Positions 8,195 to 17,733 are shown, numbered from the stretch's first letter. The stretch: 45,593 nucleotides of DNA from Chloroflexota bacterium (GCA_027622595.1 JAQBZZ010000008.1:1-45593), one strand, 5' to 3'. Translations and numbers: made by a program. The notes: generated by a model from the letters alone, not told the origin.

Positions 8195-9022
8195 TTACGA
8201 CTCCTTCTTCATCCCCAGCCACATCTGGTAGATGGCCCTGCGCGGCAGGCCGGTTTCCGCGGCCACCTGCTCCCTGGCCTCTCGACTGGATATCCCCTGT
8301 TCAAGAAGCTCTCTAAGCCGGCCTTCGGCCTCCACCGGCGAAGGGACTTCTACAACAGGTCTCCCCCCGATAACCAGCGTAAACTCCCCTCGGGGCGCGG
8401 CAAAATACTCCTGGCACTCGGAGACAGTTCCACGGAATACCTCCTCGTAGAGCTTGGTGGCTTCTCTTACGGCGGCCATCGGCCTATCGCCCATCACCTC
8501 CCGAAGATCGGCCAGCGTCCGTTGCAGACGGTGTGGTGCTTCAAAGAGTACCAAGGCATAGGGCAGTTCGGACACCGAGCGGAGCAGCCCCTGTCTCTCT
8601 CCCTTCCTGCGCGGGAGGAACCCCAGGAAGAGGAAGTGGTCCGCGGGTATTCCAGACGCTGCCAGTGCCGTTACCACTGCGGAAGGCCCCGGTATGGAGA
8701 CAACCGATACTCCCATGTCCGCGGCAGCCTGCACCAGTTCAAGCCCCGGGTCGCTGATGCCGGGGGTTCCGGCGTCTGAAACCAGTGCCACATCCCCTTC
8801 TTCCAGCGCCGTGATTATCACGGGTATCTTCTGTGTCCTGTTGTGGTCGTGGTAGCTGGTGAGTGGGGTATGTATGTCGTAGCGGGCGAGGAGCTTGCGT
8901 GTAGTGCGGGTGTCCTCGGCGGCGATGAGTGTCGCTTCCCTCAAGACTCGTATTGCCCTGAGGGTGATGTCCTCAAGGTTGCCTATGGGGGTGGCCACTA
9001 TGTAGAGAGAGGGCAAGGGCAT
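8195..9022 (-). CDS. rsmI: 16S rRNA (cytidine-1402-2'-O)-methyltransferase
   Basis: 275 aa tetrapyrrole-methylase-fold enzyme that 2'-O-methylates C1402 of 16S rRNA using SAM. Diagnostic segments are LYIVATPIGNLEDITLRA at the N-terminus, AEDTRTTRKLL, LVSDAGTPGISDPG, the PGPSAVVTALAASG SAM-binding loop and FEAPHRL. The C-terminal SSREAREQVAAETGLPRRAIYQ helical tail is typical. Length matches the family. The start ATG has AGGA directly adjacent, which is tight spacing; no better start is visible. It follows the lipoprotein gene with a 160-bp gap that holds a gene relic. Confidence 0.95.
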   Translation of the reverse strand: MPLPSLYIVATPIGNLEDITLRAIRVLREATLIAAEDTRTTRKLLARYDIHTPLTSYHDHNRTQKIPVIITALEEGDVALVSDAGTPGISDPGLELVQAAADMGVSVVSIPGPSAVVTALAASGIPADHFLFLGFLPRRKGERQGLLRSVSELPYALVLFEAPHRLQRTLADLREVMGDRPMAAVREATKLYEEVFRGTVSECQEYFAAPRGEFTLVIGGRPVVEVPSPVEAEGRLRELLEQGISSREAREQVAAETGLPRRAIYQMWLGMKKES

Positions 9023-9023
9023 T

Positions 9024-9179
9024 CCTTACATAAAGTACGACTGCGTGGACGGAGGTCTATTCTACACGATGCCGCCCTGGAATGTGTACTCCAGAGAGAA
9101 GGAGTTCCCGCTCATCCAGGGTTGTCGGGAGGACGCGGTGATGGCAGACTACAAGGTTGAGATGATTTCGGGGATGTAG
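9024..9179 (+). pseudogene. Unidentified 51-codon gene remnant
   Basis: A plus-strand frame not in the ORF track reads PYIKYDCVDGGLFYTMPPWN and continues EKEFPLIQGCREDAV...DYKVEMISGM to a TAG at 9177-9179. It lacks a start codon and runs without stops into the antisense of rsmI. The composition (aromatics, balanced charges) looks like the C-terminal end of a real protein rather than random sequence. I cannot name the parent family. It occupies the whole gap between rsmI and the lipoprotein gene, oriented opposite to both. Confidence 0.4.
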
Positions 9180-9182
9180 GGG

Positions 9183-10559
9183 TTAATCCTCGGACTCCTC
9201 TACCGTTACGATCTTCAAGCCGCCCTGCCCTGCCGCCACAAAAAGCACCCCATCCTTGTACTCCACGTGGTTGACCGACACCAAGTTGTCGAACCGCAGC
9301 TTTCCAAGAAGCGTTATGTCCTGTGGTTCGTCGCTGCCGGTGTCATCGAACTTCTCGGCTGCCTGAGCCAGGTAGACACCTGCCTCGCCATTGGCAATGA
9401 ACATAAGATCATCGTCGGCCGACACGGCGTTGGTCACCACCACCGACTCGTCGAGATCCGGCACAACGGGGCGTGAAACCGTTCCGACCACGTCCCCGGT
9501 GTTGATGCTGAGTACCTGCACGCCACCCCTTCCCGAAGCTATGAACGCCTTCCCGCCCAGTATCTGGACCGACGACTTGGACTCCAGTATATCAGCGCCT
9601 ACAAACGGGAAGGTATTCAGAATACTCAGGTTATCTTCGTCAAGGAAGGAGATAAAACCGTTGGGGCTGCCTCCCTGAACCACTACAACACGGTCATCCT
9701 CGATGTCGACCCACCGGGCATCTGGCAAGTCCACATATGCCTGAAGCTCCAGGCTCTTCTTGTCGAACACGGAAAGGCCGCCGGTGTTCCCGCTGGTGAC
9801 ATATATGTACTTGCCGGAAACCACTGCACTTGTGCCGGCGAAGCTGGGCAACGCGACTCTCGAATTCTCATCGAGGACCAGTTTGCCATTCTTGGTCTTG
9901 ATGACTTCCCACACCGCCGGGGTTTCGAATCCGGGAGCGCCCGTTCCCTCCGCCGCGTAGACCTTACCCCCGTCGAAGGTTAGAGAATGGACGTCAGAGT
10001 CCAGGAAGATCGCCTCCGAGACAAGCTTTGGATTGCTCGGATTCTTGATGTCGAAAACGTCGATTGCGCCTAGGAATGGCTCTCCAAGCATGTTGTAGCT
10101 AACGTAGGCGAAATTACCCTTGATAGCAACGGAGGTTGCTTGAAGCACCTGCCCGTTGGCAATGGGAGGCGATACCTCTGCAACAAGAGTGAGGGTGACC
10201 TCCGGCGCAGCTTGTACCCTGAAGGTGGGGGCACCTGCAAGGCCCAGATACCGTCCACCAGGCCCGCTGGATAGTTGAAGCCGGCGCGACGCCTGGAAAA
10301 TGGCTGTGGTGTCGTCGTGTTCGGCAGGTTCTACAGGCACGTCCTCACTGGTCATCCTCACCCGGTCATCCAGAGAACTCTCATCATTGGTGATCGAGAT
10401 GCGCTCGTTGGACTGGTCTGGCGGGTCATCTTCGAGGATTGCAGTGGCCGTGGGAGAGGGTGTGAGGGTTGGCATAGGCGCAGCCGGCCCGCAGGCCACT
10501 GCCAATATCAACATTCCTACTGTTACTATGAACGGCCTATGTCCCACTATCCACATCAT
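9183..10559 (-). CDS. Secreted lipoprotein with LVIVD/YVTN-like beta-propeller
   Basis: 458 aa. The N-terminus is a lipoprotein signal: a hydrophobic stretch (FIVTVGMLILAVACG) with lipobox LAVAC, Cys23 being the lipidation site, then a Thr/Pro/Ser-rich linker and an acidic region. From about residue 120 the sequence consists of repeated blades of the type found in LVIVD/YVTN propellers (AIDVFDIKNPSNPKLVSEA, GLSVFDKKSLELQAYVDLP, GVQVLSINTGDVVGTVSRP, GLKIVTVEE). It should be anchored on the outside of the membrane; ligand unknown. It starts 6 bp after the lepA stop, so it is probably cotranscribed with lepA. Confidence 0.85.
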   Translation of the reverse strand: MMWIVGHRPFIVTVGMLILAVACGPAAPMPTLTPSPTATAILEDDPPDQSNERISITNDESSLDDRVRMTSEDVPVEPAEHDDTTAIFQASRRLQLSSGPGGRYLGLAGAPTFRVQAAPEVTLTLVAEVSPPIANGQVLQATSVAIKGNFAYVSYNMLGEPFLGAIDVFDIKNPSNPKLVSEAIFLDSDVHSLTFDGGKVYAAEGTGAPGFETPAVWEVIKTKNGKLVLDENSRVALPSFAGTSAVVSGKYIYVTSGNTGGLSVFDKKSLELQAYVDLPDARWVDIEDDRVVVVQGGSPNGFISFLDEDNLSILNTFPFVGADILESKSSVQILGGKAFIASGRGGVQVLSINTGDVVGTVSRPVVPDLDESVVVTNAVSADDDLMFIANGEAGVYLAQAAEKFDDTGSDEPQDITLLGKLRFDNLVSVNHVEYKDGVLFVAAGQGGLKIVTVEESED

Positions 10560-10565
10560 TCAATC

Positions 10566-12398
10566 CTACCGCTCCAGCTTGAGCAGGGCCAGGAACGCCT
10601 CCTGTGGAATCTCCACGTTTCCCACTCTTTTCATGCGCTTCTTACCTTCGGCCTGCTTCTCCAGCAGCTTCCTCTTTCGGGTGATGTCGCCGCCGTAGCA
10701 CTTGGCAAGCACGTTCTTGCGCAGCGCCCGTATGGTCTCTCTGGCGATGATCCTGCTTCCCACCGCCGCCTGTAGGGGCACCTCGAAGAGCTGACGCGGT
10801 ATCAACGTCCTCAGCTTTTCCACCAGTGCCTTTCCCTGCTGTTGGGCCTTGTCCCGGTGAAGGATGAGAGACAGGGCATCCACCGGCTGGTTGTTCACCA
10901 GCAGGTCCAGCTTCACCAGGGGTGCCGACTGATAGCCCTGAAAGGAGTAGTCCATGGAAGCGTATCCCTGGGTGCGGGACTTGAGCTGGTCGTAGAAGTC
11001 CATAAGCACCTCGGACAGAGGCGCTCGGTACTCCATAAGCACCCTGGCATCCGAGGATGCATTGCCCTGCTCTTCCTGAGATACCGCTCCTTGCAGGTAC
11101 TCCATGCGGCGGAACTCTCCACGGCGAGCCGTAACCAACTCCATCACAGTGCCTATGAAGCGGGCTGGCGCTACAATGCTCAGTGCAAGCAGAGGCTCTC
11201 TCATCTCGGTAATCCGCTGGGTTGGCGGGAGCTTGGCCGGGCTGTCCACCACCACCTCGGTGCCATCGTCCATGAGCACCTGGTAGGCGACGCTGGGCGC
11301 GGTTATCAGCAGGTTCAGGCCGTACTCCCTCTCCAGGCGCTCTTGGACTATCTCCATGTGGAGGAGTCCTAAAAAGCCGCACCTGAATCCAAATCCCAGG
11401 GCAGCGCTTGTCTCCGGCTCATAGCCGAGAGCCGCGTCGTTCAGTTGCAGTTTCTCCAGGGCAGTCCGCAGCGACAGGTAATCGTCCCCATCCGCGGGGT
11501 AGAGCCCTGCGAAGACCATGGACTTCAGGGGCTCATAGCCGGGTAGGGCCTCAGACGCGGGCTGTTCTGTGAGAGTAATCGTATCTCCCACCCTGCATTC
11601 CCTGACGTTCTTGAGCCCGGTGGCTACATAGCCCACCTCCCCAGCGTAGAGCCGTTCCACTGGAGTCAGCTTCGGCAGAAAGTTGCCGACCTCCAGGATG
11701 TCGCCATTGGACCCCGTTGACATCATCAGCAGCTGCGACCCCTTCCCAATGGAGCCATCGAAAAGCCGCACATACGCCACAACGCCTTTGTAGGGATCGT
11801 AGGCTGAATCGAAGACCAGTGCCCTAAGAGGGTTGGAAACGCCCTTCGGCGGAGGCACCCTTTCGACAATCGCCTTCAGGAGTTGGCTCACCCCTGTGCC
11901 GTCTTTGGCAGAGACGAAGAGGATTTCATCCTCCTTGAAACCGAATGCCATCTGCACCTCTTGCGAGACTCGCTGTGGCTGGGCTACCGCGAGGTCTATC
12001 TTGTTCAGCACAGGGATGATGGTCATATCATGTTCCATGGCCAGGTAGACATTGGCCAGGGTCTGGGCCTGGATACCCTGAGTTGCGTCCACCACCAGGA
12101 TTGCACCCTCGCAGGCGGCCAGCGCCCTGGACACCTCATAGCCGAAGTCAACGTGTCCAGGCGTATCGATGAGGTTCAGTTGGTAATCTCCGTCTTCACC
12201 GTGGTAATTCATCTTCACGGCCTTACCCTTGATGGTAATGCCGCGCTCTCGCTCCAGATCCATCTGGTCCATGACCTGCTCCATCATATCCCTGGCGCTG
12301 ACGGTTCCGGTAAGCTCCAGCATACGGTCTGCCAGTGTGGACTTGCCGTGGTCTATGTGGGCGATAATGCAGAAATTACGAATGCGGTCAATGTCCAT
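10566..12398 (-). CDS. lepA: Elongation factor 4 (back-translocating GTPase LepA)
   Basis: 610 aa, full length. A ribosome-associated GTPase that acts on stalled or mispositioned ribosomes. G-domain motifs [14 protein letters not shown] (G1), RERGITIKG (G2 region), [18 protein letters not shown] (G3) and VLNKIDL (G4) are followed by EF-G-like domains II, III and V and the LepA-specific C-terminal domain ([40 protein letters not shown]). The stop is six bases before the lipoprotein gene. No anomaly. Confidence 0.97.
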   Translation of the reverse strand: MDIDRIRNFCIIAHIDHGKSTLADRMLELTGTVSARDMMEQVMDQMDLERERGITIKGKAVKMNYHGEDGDYQLNLIDTPGHVDFGYEVSRALAACEGAILVVDATQGIQAQTLANVYLAMEHDMTIIPVLNKIDLAVAQPQRVSQEVQMAFGFKEDEILFVSAKDGTGVSQLLKAIVERVPPPKGVSNPLRALVFDSAYDPYKGVVAYVRLFDGSIGKGSQLLMMSTGSNGDILEVGNFLPKLTPVERLYAGEVGYVATGLKNVRECRVGDTITLTEQPASEALPGYEPLKSMVFAGLYPADGDDYLSLRTALEKLQLNDAALGYEPETSAALGFGFRCGFLGLLHMEIVQERLEREYGLNLLITAPSVAYQVLMDDGTEVVVDSPAKLPPTQRITEMREPLLALSIVAPARFIGTVMELVTARRGEFRRMEYLQGAVSQEEQGNASSDARVLMEYRAPLSEVLMDFYDQLKSRTQGYASMDYSFQGYQSAPLVKLDLLVNNQPVDALSLILHRDKAQQQGKALVEKLRTLIPRQLFEVPLQAAVGSRIIARETIRALRKNVLAKCYGGDITRKRKLLEKQAEGKKRMKRVGNVEIPQEAFLALLKLER

Positions 12399-12485
12399 AT
12401 CAGATTCATCGTAGCATAGCGGGTCTCTTAAAGACAGGGGAATTCAAACGAGGCTCTCTGCTCATCTGGGCTTCACATAAATGAA

Positions 12486-12521
12486 GAATCGAGGGGGAGT
12501 AAACCTACTCCCCCTCGATTC
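12486..12521 (-). terminator. Strong hairpin terminator of the oppDF operon
   Basis: A 16-bp perfect inverted repeat, GAATCGAGGGGGAGTA with its complement, separated by a 4-base loop. It lies about 36 bp after the oppF stop and before the lepA start on the minus strand, followed on that strand by TTCATTTATG, a modest U-tract. It should insulate lepA from opp transcription. Confidence 0.8.
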
Positions 12522-12556
12522 ACTATCCTTGGAAGATGATGGGAAAAATGAGTGGG

Positions 12557-13570
12557 TTACACTCGTAGACAGGAGACCCAGTGGTCTGGAGACACCTCTC
12601 TCAGTTCCGGGACACCCCGGTCATTGGTCAGACCATCCAGGTGCGTACCACTGCAGTTGTCAATGGCTATGGGGCACCTGGGATGGAACACGCATCCAGG
12701 AGGGGGCCGCAGCGGGCTTGGCACGTCTCCTGTCAGAACTATCCGCTCCCTCTGGGCCTCCACAACCGGGTCTGGAATTGGGACCGCTGAGAGCAGGGCT
12801 TTCGTGTAGGGATGCAGCGGGTTTTCGTAAAGCTCGTTACGGTCGGCGATCTCGGCGATCTTACCCAGGTACATCACCACTATTCGGTCACTTATGTGGC
12901 GCACCACTGAGAGGTCGTGGGCCACGAAGAGGTATGTCAGGTTGAACTGTGATTGAAGCTCTTCCAGGAGGTTTACGAGCTGGGCCTGAATGGACACGTC
13001 CAAGGCGGATACAGGCTCGTCACAGGCTATGAAGCTGGGCCGTACCGCCAAAGCTCGGGCTACCCCGATGCGCTGCCTCTGACCACCGCTGAATTCATGC
13101 GGGAACCTGCTGGCCATGTAAGGGCTCAGTCCTACGGTTTTGAGCAGTTCGGCCACCTGGTCACTGTATTCTCCACGGTTCCTGGTTATCTTATGCACTA
13201 TCAGAGGCTCTCCAACTATGGACCCACAGTTCATGCGGGGGTTCAGGGAGCCGTACGGGTCCTGGAAGATCATCTGCATTTTACGACGCATTTGGCGCAA
13301 CTCTTTACCCTTGGTTTGTGCCAGGTCAACGCCGTCAAAGTGGACCGTTCCGGATGTGGGGCGATACAGCTGAAGAATTGTGCGGGCCGCAGTCGTCTTG
13401 CCGCAACCGCTTTCCCCCACCATTCCCAGAGTCTCGCCTCTGCGGATGAAGAAACTTATGTCATCCACAGCTTTAACATCGGCCACATGCTTCTGAAATA
13501 TGATCCCCCTGTGTACAGGGAAATACTTCACCAGGTTCTTTACATCGAGCAGAATGTTATCGTCTTGCAT
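12557..13570 (-). CDS. oppF: Oligopeptide/dipeptide ABC transporter ATP-binding protein (OppF type)
   Basis: 337 aa cytoplasmic ATPase of a peptide importer. Walker [16 protein letters not shown]-loop [11 protein letters not shown], signature [15 protein letters not shown], Walker [15 protein letters not shown] and H-loop VAHDLSV are all present. The C-terminal oligopeptide-transporter region carries the Cys motif [15 protein letters not shown] used in this subfamily. The N-terminal [20 protein letters not shown] insertion is OppF-like. It follows oppD with one base between. No permease or peptide-binding gene is in the window, so partners must be elsewhere or upstream genes have been lost. 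Confidence 0.93.
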   Translation of the reverse strand: MQDDNILLDVKNLVKYFPVHRGIIFQKHVADVKAVDDISFFIRRGETLGMVGESGCGKTTAARTILQLYRPTSGTVHFDGVDLAQTKGKELRQMRRKMQMIFQDPYGSLNPRMNCGSIVGEPLIVHKITRNRGEYSDQVAELLKTVGLSPYMASRFPHEFSGGQRQRIGVARALAVRPSFIACDEPVSALDVSIQAQLVNLLEELQSQFNLTYLFVAHDLSVVRHISDRIVVMYLGKIAEIADRNELYENPLHPYTKALLSAVPIPDPVVEAQRERIVLTGDVPSPLRPPPGCVFHPRCPIAIDNCSGTHLDGLTNDRGVPELREVSPDHWVSCLRV

Positions 13571-13571
13571 A

Positions 13572-14561
13572 TTACCCCTTACTCCCTGCGCCCAGTTGTT
13601 CCCATACCCAGCAAGCCGAGGTGTGGTTCTCGGCTACTTCCACCAATGGAGGAATTTCTGCGGCACATCGGTCTATTGCGAACCTACACCTAGCTCTGAA
13701 GGCGCATCCCTGTGGTAATGCGACTAGGTCCGGAGGCAGACCTTCAATGGGGTCCAACTTCTCCTTGCGGGGTTCATCTAGCCGTGGCACAGACTTCAAT
13801 AAGCCCAGAGTGTAAGGGTGCCGCGGGTTCCCATAGATTTCCTTAGCGGTGCCCCTCTCTATGATCTTCCCGGCGTACATTACATTAACCCGGTCGGCGT
13901 AGCGGGCCACAACTCCCAGGTTGTGTGTGATAATCAGTACGGATGTCCCAAGCTCTTTGCCAAGCCTCTGGACCAACTCCAATATCTGCGCTTGGATAGT
14001 CACATCCAGGGCTGTAGTTGGCTCGTCTGCTATGAGCAGCTTAGGATTGCAGCTAAGGGCCATGGCTATGCTCACCCTTTGTCGCATTCCACCACTGAAC
14101 TGGTGAGGGTAGTCACGCAGCCGCTTGTCGCCCTCAGGGATTCCAACCATCAGGAGCAACTCACCCGCTCGGGTCTCTGCGGCCCGCTTGTCCATGTCCA
14201 GGTGCAATTCCAGGGCTTCAGTAAGCTGACGCCCAATTGTTAGTACCGGGTTCAGGGAGGTCATGGGCTCCTGGAATATCATGGACATATCCTTGCCACG
14301 GATATGTCGCATGTCGTTGTCGGACAAGGACATAATGTCTTGCCCATTGAACATAACCTGACCAGCGACGTTTTTACCCGGGTTCTGAATGAGCCTCATG
14401 AGAGATAGGGCGCTGACACTCTTGCCACACCCGCTTTCGCCCACCAGTCCCAGGATCTCTCCCTCTTGGATATCGTAGGTGATGTCGTCTACTGCCTTTA
14501 CCACACCCTCTGGCGTGAAGAAGTAGGTTGCGAGGTTCTTAACCTCTAGAAGTGTGGCCAC
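13572..14561 (-). CDS. oppD: Oligopeptide/dipeptide ABC transporter ATP-binding protein (OppD type)
   Basis: 329 aa, the partner ATPase of OppF. Walker [17 protein letters not shown]-loop [15 protein letters not shown], signature [15 protein letters not shown], Walker [15 protein letters not shown] and H-loop ITHNLGV are intact; the C-terminus has the [15 protein letters not shown] Cys motif. It begins the two-gene operon, 117 bp downstream of tRNA-Leu on the same strand. The two ATPases form a heterodimer in known Opp/Dpp systems, powering uptake through OppB/OppC. Confidence 0.93.
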   Translation of the reverse strand: MATLLEVKNLATYFFTPEGVVKAVDDITYDIQEGEILGLVGESGCGKSVSALSLMRLIQNPGKNVAGQVMFNGQDIMSLSDNDMRHIRGKDMSMIFQEPMTSLNPVLTIGRQLTEALELHLDMDKRAAETRAGELLLMVGIPEGDKRLRDYPHQFSGGMRQRVSIAMALSCNPKLLIADEPTTALDVTIQAQILELVQRLGKELGTSVLIITHNLGVVARYADRVNVMYAGKIIERGTAKEIYGNPRHPYTLGLLKSVPRLDEPRKEKLDPIEGLPPDLVALPQGCAFRARCRFAIDRCAAEIPPLVEVAENHTSACWVWEQLGAGSKG

Positions 14562-14678
14562 TTGCCTCTCCCTCCTTAACGAACGCTGGACTAATTCAGA
14601 TGACCCGATGCAACCTGCATCGTGGATGCCTGTCCCTACCAGACTTGTCTTTTACCCTAGGGTTCGATCCACTGTTCC

Positions 14679-14760
14679 TGGGGAAGAGGAGACTCGAACT
14701 CCTACGCCTTGCGGCACATGATCCTAAATCATGCTCGTCTGCCAATTCCGACACTTCCCC
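14679..14760 (-). tRNA. tRNA-Leu (anticodon TAG)
   Basis: On the minus strand the acceptor stem GGGGAAG pairs with CTTCCCC, with discriminator A. The anticodon arm CATGA-TTTAGGA-TCATG gives anticodon TAG, reading CUN leucine codons. A long variable arm (GTGCCGCAAGGC) as expected for class II tRNA-Leu, then T arm AGGAG-TTCGAGT-CTCCT. CCA is not encoded. Thirteen bases separate it from tRNA-Lys. Confidence 0.95.
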
Positions 14761-14773
14761 CCCCGGTTCTTCG

Positions 14774-14845
<72 letters not shown>

Positions 14846-15027
14846 CTATAACCCCACTGGAGGCATGCTCGAAATTTACAGGGAAATCTAACACGGAACG
14901 CAAGCTGTGTCAAGTGTTGCTAAGGGGCATAGCTTGTATCTGCGCTAGTTACGGTTTCGACAAATCCCACAGATTTCGTGAACTGATTCCTCCGTAGCCT
15001 GTGATGATATGAGTCAGCGAGGTTGCA

Positions 15028-15213
15028 TCACCACTCGGAGGCCAGCTTCCCAGCCTTGGACCAGTTCTCCTTGTCCACATCCTGAAAGATGACGATGGTC
15101 TCATCAGGGGTGGTGCGTGCGATGTTTACCACCGCATCGGTGATAGCTTGAGCGAGCTCCGCCTTCTGCTCCTTGGTCCTTCCTGTCCACAACTCTACCT
15201 TGACTATTGGCAT
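15028..15213 (-). CDS. 4-oxalocrotonate tautomerase family protein
   Basis: 61 aa, the standard length of the small tautomerase subunit, which assembles as a hexamer with the N-terminal proline exposed after Met removal as catalytic base. The sequence starts MPIVKVELWTGRTKEQKAEL, so Pro-1 is present, and TPDETIVIFQDVDKENW is the typical second half. The substrate is unknown; members act on 2-hydroxymuconate-like or halogenated acrylates. The ATG has an excellent AAGGAGG site. The upstream region contains unusual 11-bp repeats overlapping the likely -10 element. Confidence 0.9.
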   Translation of the reverse strand: MPIVKVELWTGRTKEQKAELAQAITDAVVNIARTTPDETIVIFQDVDKENWSKAGKLASEW

Positions 15214-15227
15214 GTTAAACCTCCTTA

Positions 15228-15263
15228 CATATTAGTAGCATATTACCTGCGTGCTACCTGCGT
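15228..15263 (-). promoter_or_regulatory. Direct repeats at 11-bp spacing upstream of the tautomerase gene
   Basis: CATATTA occurs at 15228-15234 and 15239-15245, and TACCTGCGT at 15244-15252 and 15255-15263, each pair exactly 11 bp apart, so the repeats face the same side of the helix. On the minus strand the first pair supplies two TAATATG sequences that could serve as the -10 element of the tautomerase promoter. A regulator-binding array is possible, or simple tandem slippage. Confidence 0.4.
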
Positions 15264-15310
15264 ATTGGATGTCCACCACAGTATAAACGGTCTCCCCTCT
15301 TTACTACAGA

Positions 15311-16042
15311 CTAACGGCCGTACTGTAAGCGCTCCGCCAGGTACTCGGGCAGTCCTGCCGTACGCATCTTCCTCTGAGTAGCGGCTACGTTGTATGACAC
15401 ACGTCGGAACTCCATGCTGTTCTCATCCGTGTGGTAAATGGCGTAGCTTGCTCTGGGATCGCCATCTCGCGGCTGTCCAACGCCACCGGGATTTATGATG
15501 AGCCGTTCCCGACCAAGCTGGACAGGGCTGCCAGGGGGTACATCCACAAGCTCTGCGCTGTGTTGCCACTGGCGGTAGATGAAGGGGATGTGGGAGTGTC
15601 CCACCAGGCAGTATGGAGTCGTGAAGTGATCGAAGCAGGCCTGCGCGACGTCGATGGAGACCACATACTCCCATATGGGGTCTCTTGAACTGCCGTGGAC
15701 AAGTGTGAAGGGCGTCTGTTCTGCCCGTAGAGGAAGCTCCGCCAGATGCTCCCGGTGCTCGGAGGAAAGCTGGGTCGTGGTCCAGCGGCATGCCTCGGCG
15801 GCATAGGCGTTGAAGTCCACCAGGCTAATCTTCCCAACCGCGGCCAGGTCGTGATTACCAGCCACCAGGATGTGATCCATGCTCAGTATTGTATCCAGGC
15901 AAGCGATGGGGTCAGGTCCGTACCCAACCGTATCACCCAGGCACCATATCTTGTCGATGGGCGCCTTTTCCATAGCGTCGGCCAGAACGGCGTTGAGAGC
16001 TTCAAGGTTACTGTGAATGTCGGCGAGTATGGCTATTCTCAC
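15311..16042 (-). CDS. Calcineurin-like metallophosphoesterase
   Basis: 243 aa soluble enzyme of the two-metal phosphoesterase superfamily, YfcE/bis-tetraphosphatase-like subgroup. Metal ligands are in DIHSNLEAL (DxH), GDTVGYGPDP (GDxxxxG), AGNHDLAAVG (GNHD) and VGHSHIPF (GHSH), with LVHGSSRDP in between. Members hydrolyse phosphodiesters, nucleotides or phosphoproteins; the substrate cannot be told here. The start is GTG (GTG AGA ATA, reading MRIAILADIH) after AAAGGG. Transcribed divergently from thiL with 86 bp between the starts. Confidence 0.9.
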   Translation of the reverse strand: MRIAILADIHSNLEALNAVLADAMEKAPIDKIWCLGDTVGYGPDPIACLDTILSMDHILVAGNHDLAAVGKISLVDFNAYAAEACRWTTTQLSSEHREHLAELPLRAEQTPFTLVHGSSRDPIWEYVVSIDVAQACFDHFTTPYCLVGHSHIPFIYRQWQHSAELVDVPPGSPVQLGRERLIINPGGVGQPRDGDPRASYAIYHTDENSMEFRRVSYNVAATQRKMRTAGLPEYLAERLQYGR

Positions 16043-16128
16043 GACCCTTTTACCATTCCTTTTGTTCCTCTGTCCGGCATGTCCAATATAGCATAATTCC
16101 CTTGTGGCCCAGATTGGTTGAGGATATA

Positions 16129-17136
16129 ATGCGGACTGTGAAGGTACGAGACATAGGCGAATTCGGTCTCATACGGTCGCTTCAGGAATTGGTCTGTCAG
16201 TGGAAGCAACCATCAGGGGAGACGACGTTCACTCTGCTGCTTGGCATTGGTGATGACGCTGCCGCCTGGCGCACCGTAGATGGCACGGAGTTGGCGACCA
16301 CTGACACCATGGTGGATGGAGTGCACTTTCGCCACGACCTCATATCGTGGGAAGACCTTGGATGGAAGGCCCTGGCGGTAAACTTGAGCGACATCGCCGC
16401 CATGGGAGGCTCGCCACTCTATGCTCTGGTAACTCTTGGACTCAATCCCGAAACCGAAGTCGAGGACGTTCATGCTATTTACATGGGCATGCTTTCCGCC
16501 TGCCGTGAGTACCATTGTCAGATCGTCGGAGGCGACATGGTGCAATCACCCGTCACATTCATCACCGTTGCCATGACCGGTGTTGCCAAGGGGCACATCT
16601 TGACCCGGCAGGAAGCTAAACCAGGCGATATAATTGCCGTCACAGGCCCACTGGGATGTGCCGCGGGCGGTCTTCAAGCTCTTTTACAGGGTACTGTACT
16701 GGAAGGGGAACAGGGACGGCATTTAAGCAGAACACACAACCGTCCCGTTCCCAGGCTTGATGCGTGCCAGACGCTGGTTCAGAGTGGTGTGAACGCCGCG
16801 ATGGACATAAGCGACGGCCTGACAGACGACCTGTCCAAGATGTGCGTCAGCAGCGGGGTTGGCGCAATAATTGATGCTCATCAGGTGCCCGTGGACTCGT
16901 TTCTCAAGGACACCTTCCCTCAGGGCTACCTTCAGCTTGCCCTCAACGGTGGAGAGGACTACGAGCTTCTGTTCACAGGCAAGGAGGATGTTGTCTCCGA
17001 GGTAGTAACACAATTGGGCCCATCTGCCGCGGTCATAGGCCGCATCGTGGCCGACCATCCTGGTATCGTACAGGTGCTGGACGAGCGGGGAGCGGAGTTC
17101 CACTTGGACAGGCACGGCTGGGATCATTTCAGGTAA
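16129..17136 (+). CDS. thiL: Thiamine-monophosphate kinase
   Basis: Phosphorylates thiamine monophosphate to the active cofactor thiamine diphosphate. I choose the ATG of MRTVKVRDIGEFGLI (335 aa), preceded by GAGG, over the track's start nine codons upstream. Family motifs: IGDDAAAW, ATTDTMVDGVHF, NLSDIAAMGGSPLYAL, VGGDMVQSP, DISDGLTDDL and LNGGEDYELLFTG, the last giving the metal and ATP ligands. It is followed 3 bp later by tsaE, so the two are cotranslated. thiE lies 7.5 kb downstream in the same direction, completing the last steps of the thiamine pathway within this window. Confidence 0.95.
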   Translation: MRTVKVRDIGEFGLIRSLQELVCQWKQPSGETTFTLLLGIGDDAAAWRTVDGTELATTDTMVDGVHFRHDLISWEDLGWKALAVNLSDIAAMGGSPLYALVTLGLNPETEVEDVHAIYMGMLSACREYHCQIVGGDMVQSPVTFITVAMTGVAKGHILTRQEAKPGDIIAVTGPLGCAAGGLQALLQGTVLEGEQGRHLSRTHNRPVPRLDACQTLVQSGVNAAMDISDGLTDDLSKMCVSSGVGAIIDAHQVPVDSFLKDTFPQGYLQLALNGGEDYELLFTGKEDVVSEVVTQLGPSAAVIGRIVADHPGIVQVLDERGAEFHLDRHGWDHFR

Positions 17137-17139
17137 GTA

Positions 17140-17643
17140 ATGAAAATGCCTCCTGTAGTTTTGAAGAGCCACTCTGCCGCGGATACCAGGCGCATCGGTG
17201 CCTCGCTGGGTCGTTACGTCGAGGCCGGCGATATCCTGCTTCTCTGTGGCGATCTGGGCGCGGGTAAAACATGCCTCACCCAGGGAATAGCAAAGGGCAT
17301 GGGTATCGATGGGTACGTGAGGAGTCCCACCTTTGTTCTTGTCTCCATTCATCAGGGACGGCTTCCCCTGTACCACGTGGACATTTACCGTTTGGACCAT
17401 GTGGCCGAGGTCTTCGACCTTGGCTTGGAGGAGTATCTGGCGGGTGACGGTGTATCCGTGATAGAGTGGGCCGACAAAGCCCTTGAGGCCTTCCCACAGT
17501 CCTACTTGCGGGTAACTCTGGATTACGAGGGTGAAAATGAACGCCTCTTACGTCTGGAACTTCAGGGGGAGCGCTACGAGAGGCTGGTGTTACAGGTGCA
17601 GGATGAGTTGAGCAAGCCGAGGTCTTCTAGAAGTAGGAAGTAG
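17140..17643 (+). CDS. tsaE: tRNA threonylcarbamoyladenosine biosynthesis ATPase TsaE
   Basis: 167 aa. ATPase that works with TsaB and TsaD to build the t6A37 modification of ANN-decoding tRNAs. It has Walker A GDLGAGKTCLTQGIA, SPTFVLVSIHQGRLPLYHVD, YRLDHVAEVFDLGLEEYL and the VIEWADK motif, all diagnostic of TsaE. The last ~20 residues (KPRSSRSRK) are a basic extension of little conservation. It is tightly coupled to thiL and precedes tsaB by 90 bp, a gap containing a palindromic repeat. Confidence 0.95.
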   Translation: MKMPPVVLKSHSAADTRRIGASLGRYVEAGDILLLCGDLGAGKTCLTQGIAKGMGIDGYVRSPTFVLVSIHQGRLPLYHVDIYRLDHVAEVFDLGLEEYLAGDGVSVIEWADKALEAFPQSYLRVTLDYEGENERLLRLELQGERYERLVLQVQDELSKPRSSRSRK

Positions 17644-17681
17644 TAGACGGTAGATCATGGCCAGCCCAGTGCAACGATCGC

Positions 17682-17713
17682 CAAATGTGGGTGCGGGGCA
17701 CGCCCTGCCCCGC
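17682..17713. repeat. Palindromic intergenic repeat, copy 1
   Basis: AAATGTGGGTGCGGGG leads into an 8-bp stem GCGGGGCA / TGCCCCGC with a 5-base loop, followed by CGCC. Between tsaE and tsaB. The pattern AAATGTRGGYGCRGG...CCCTGCCCYGCC recurs at about 33152-33201, indicating a dispersed GC-rich hairpin family. Confidence 0.5.
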
Positions 17714-17733
17714 CGAAGGCCTCTTGGAAAAAC

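Noticed and set aside
10275-10775. 166-aa plus-strand ORF across the lepA/lipoprotein junction
   Set aside because: Antisense to two genuine genes and without domain features.
14637-14672. GGTTCGATCC next to tRNA-Leu, resembling a tRNA T arm on the plus strand
   Set aside because: No acceptor, D or anticodon arm can be folded around it; at most a tRNA fragment.
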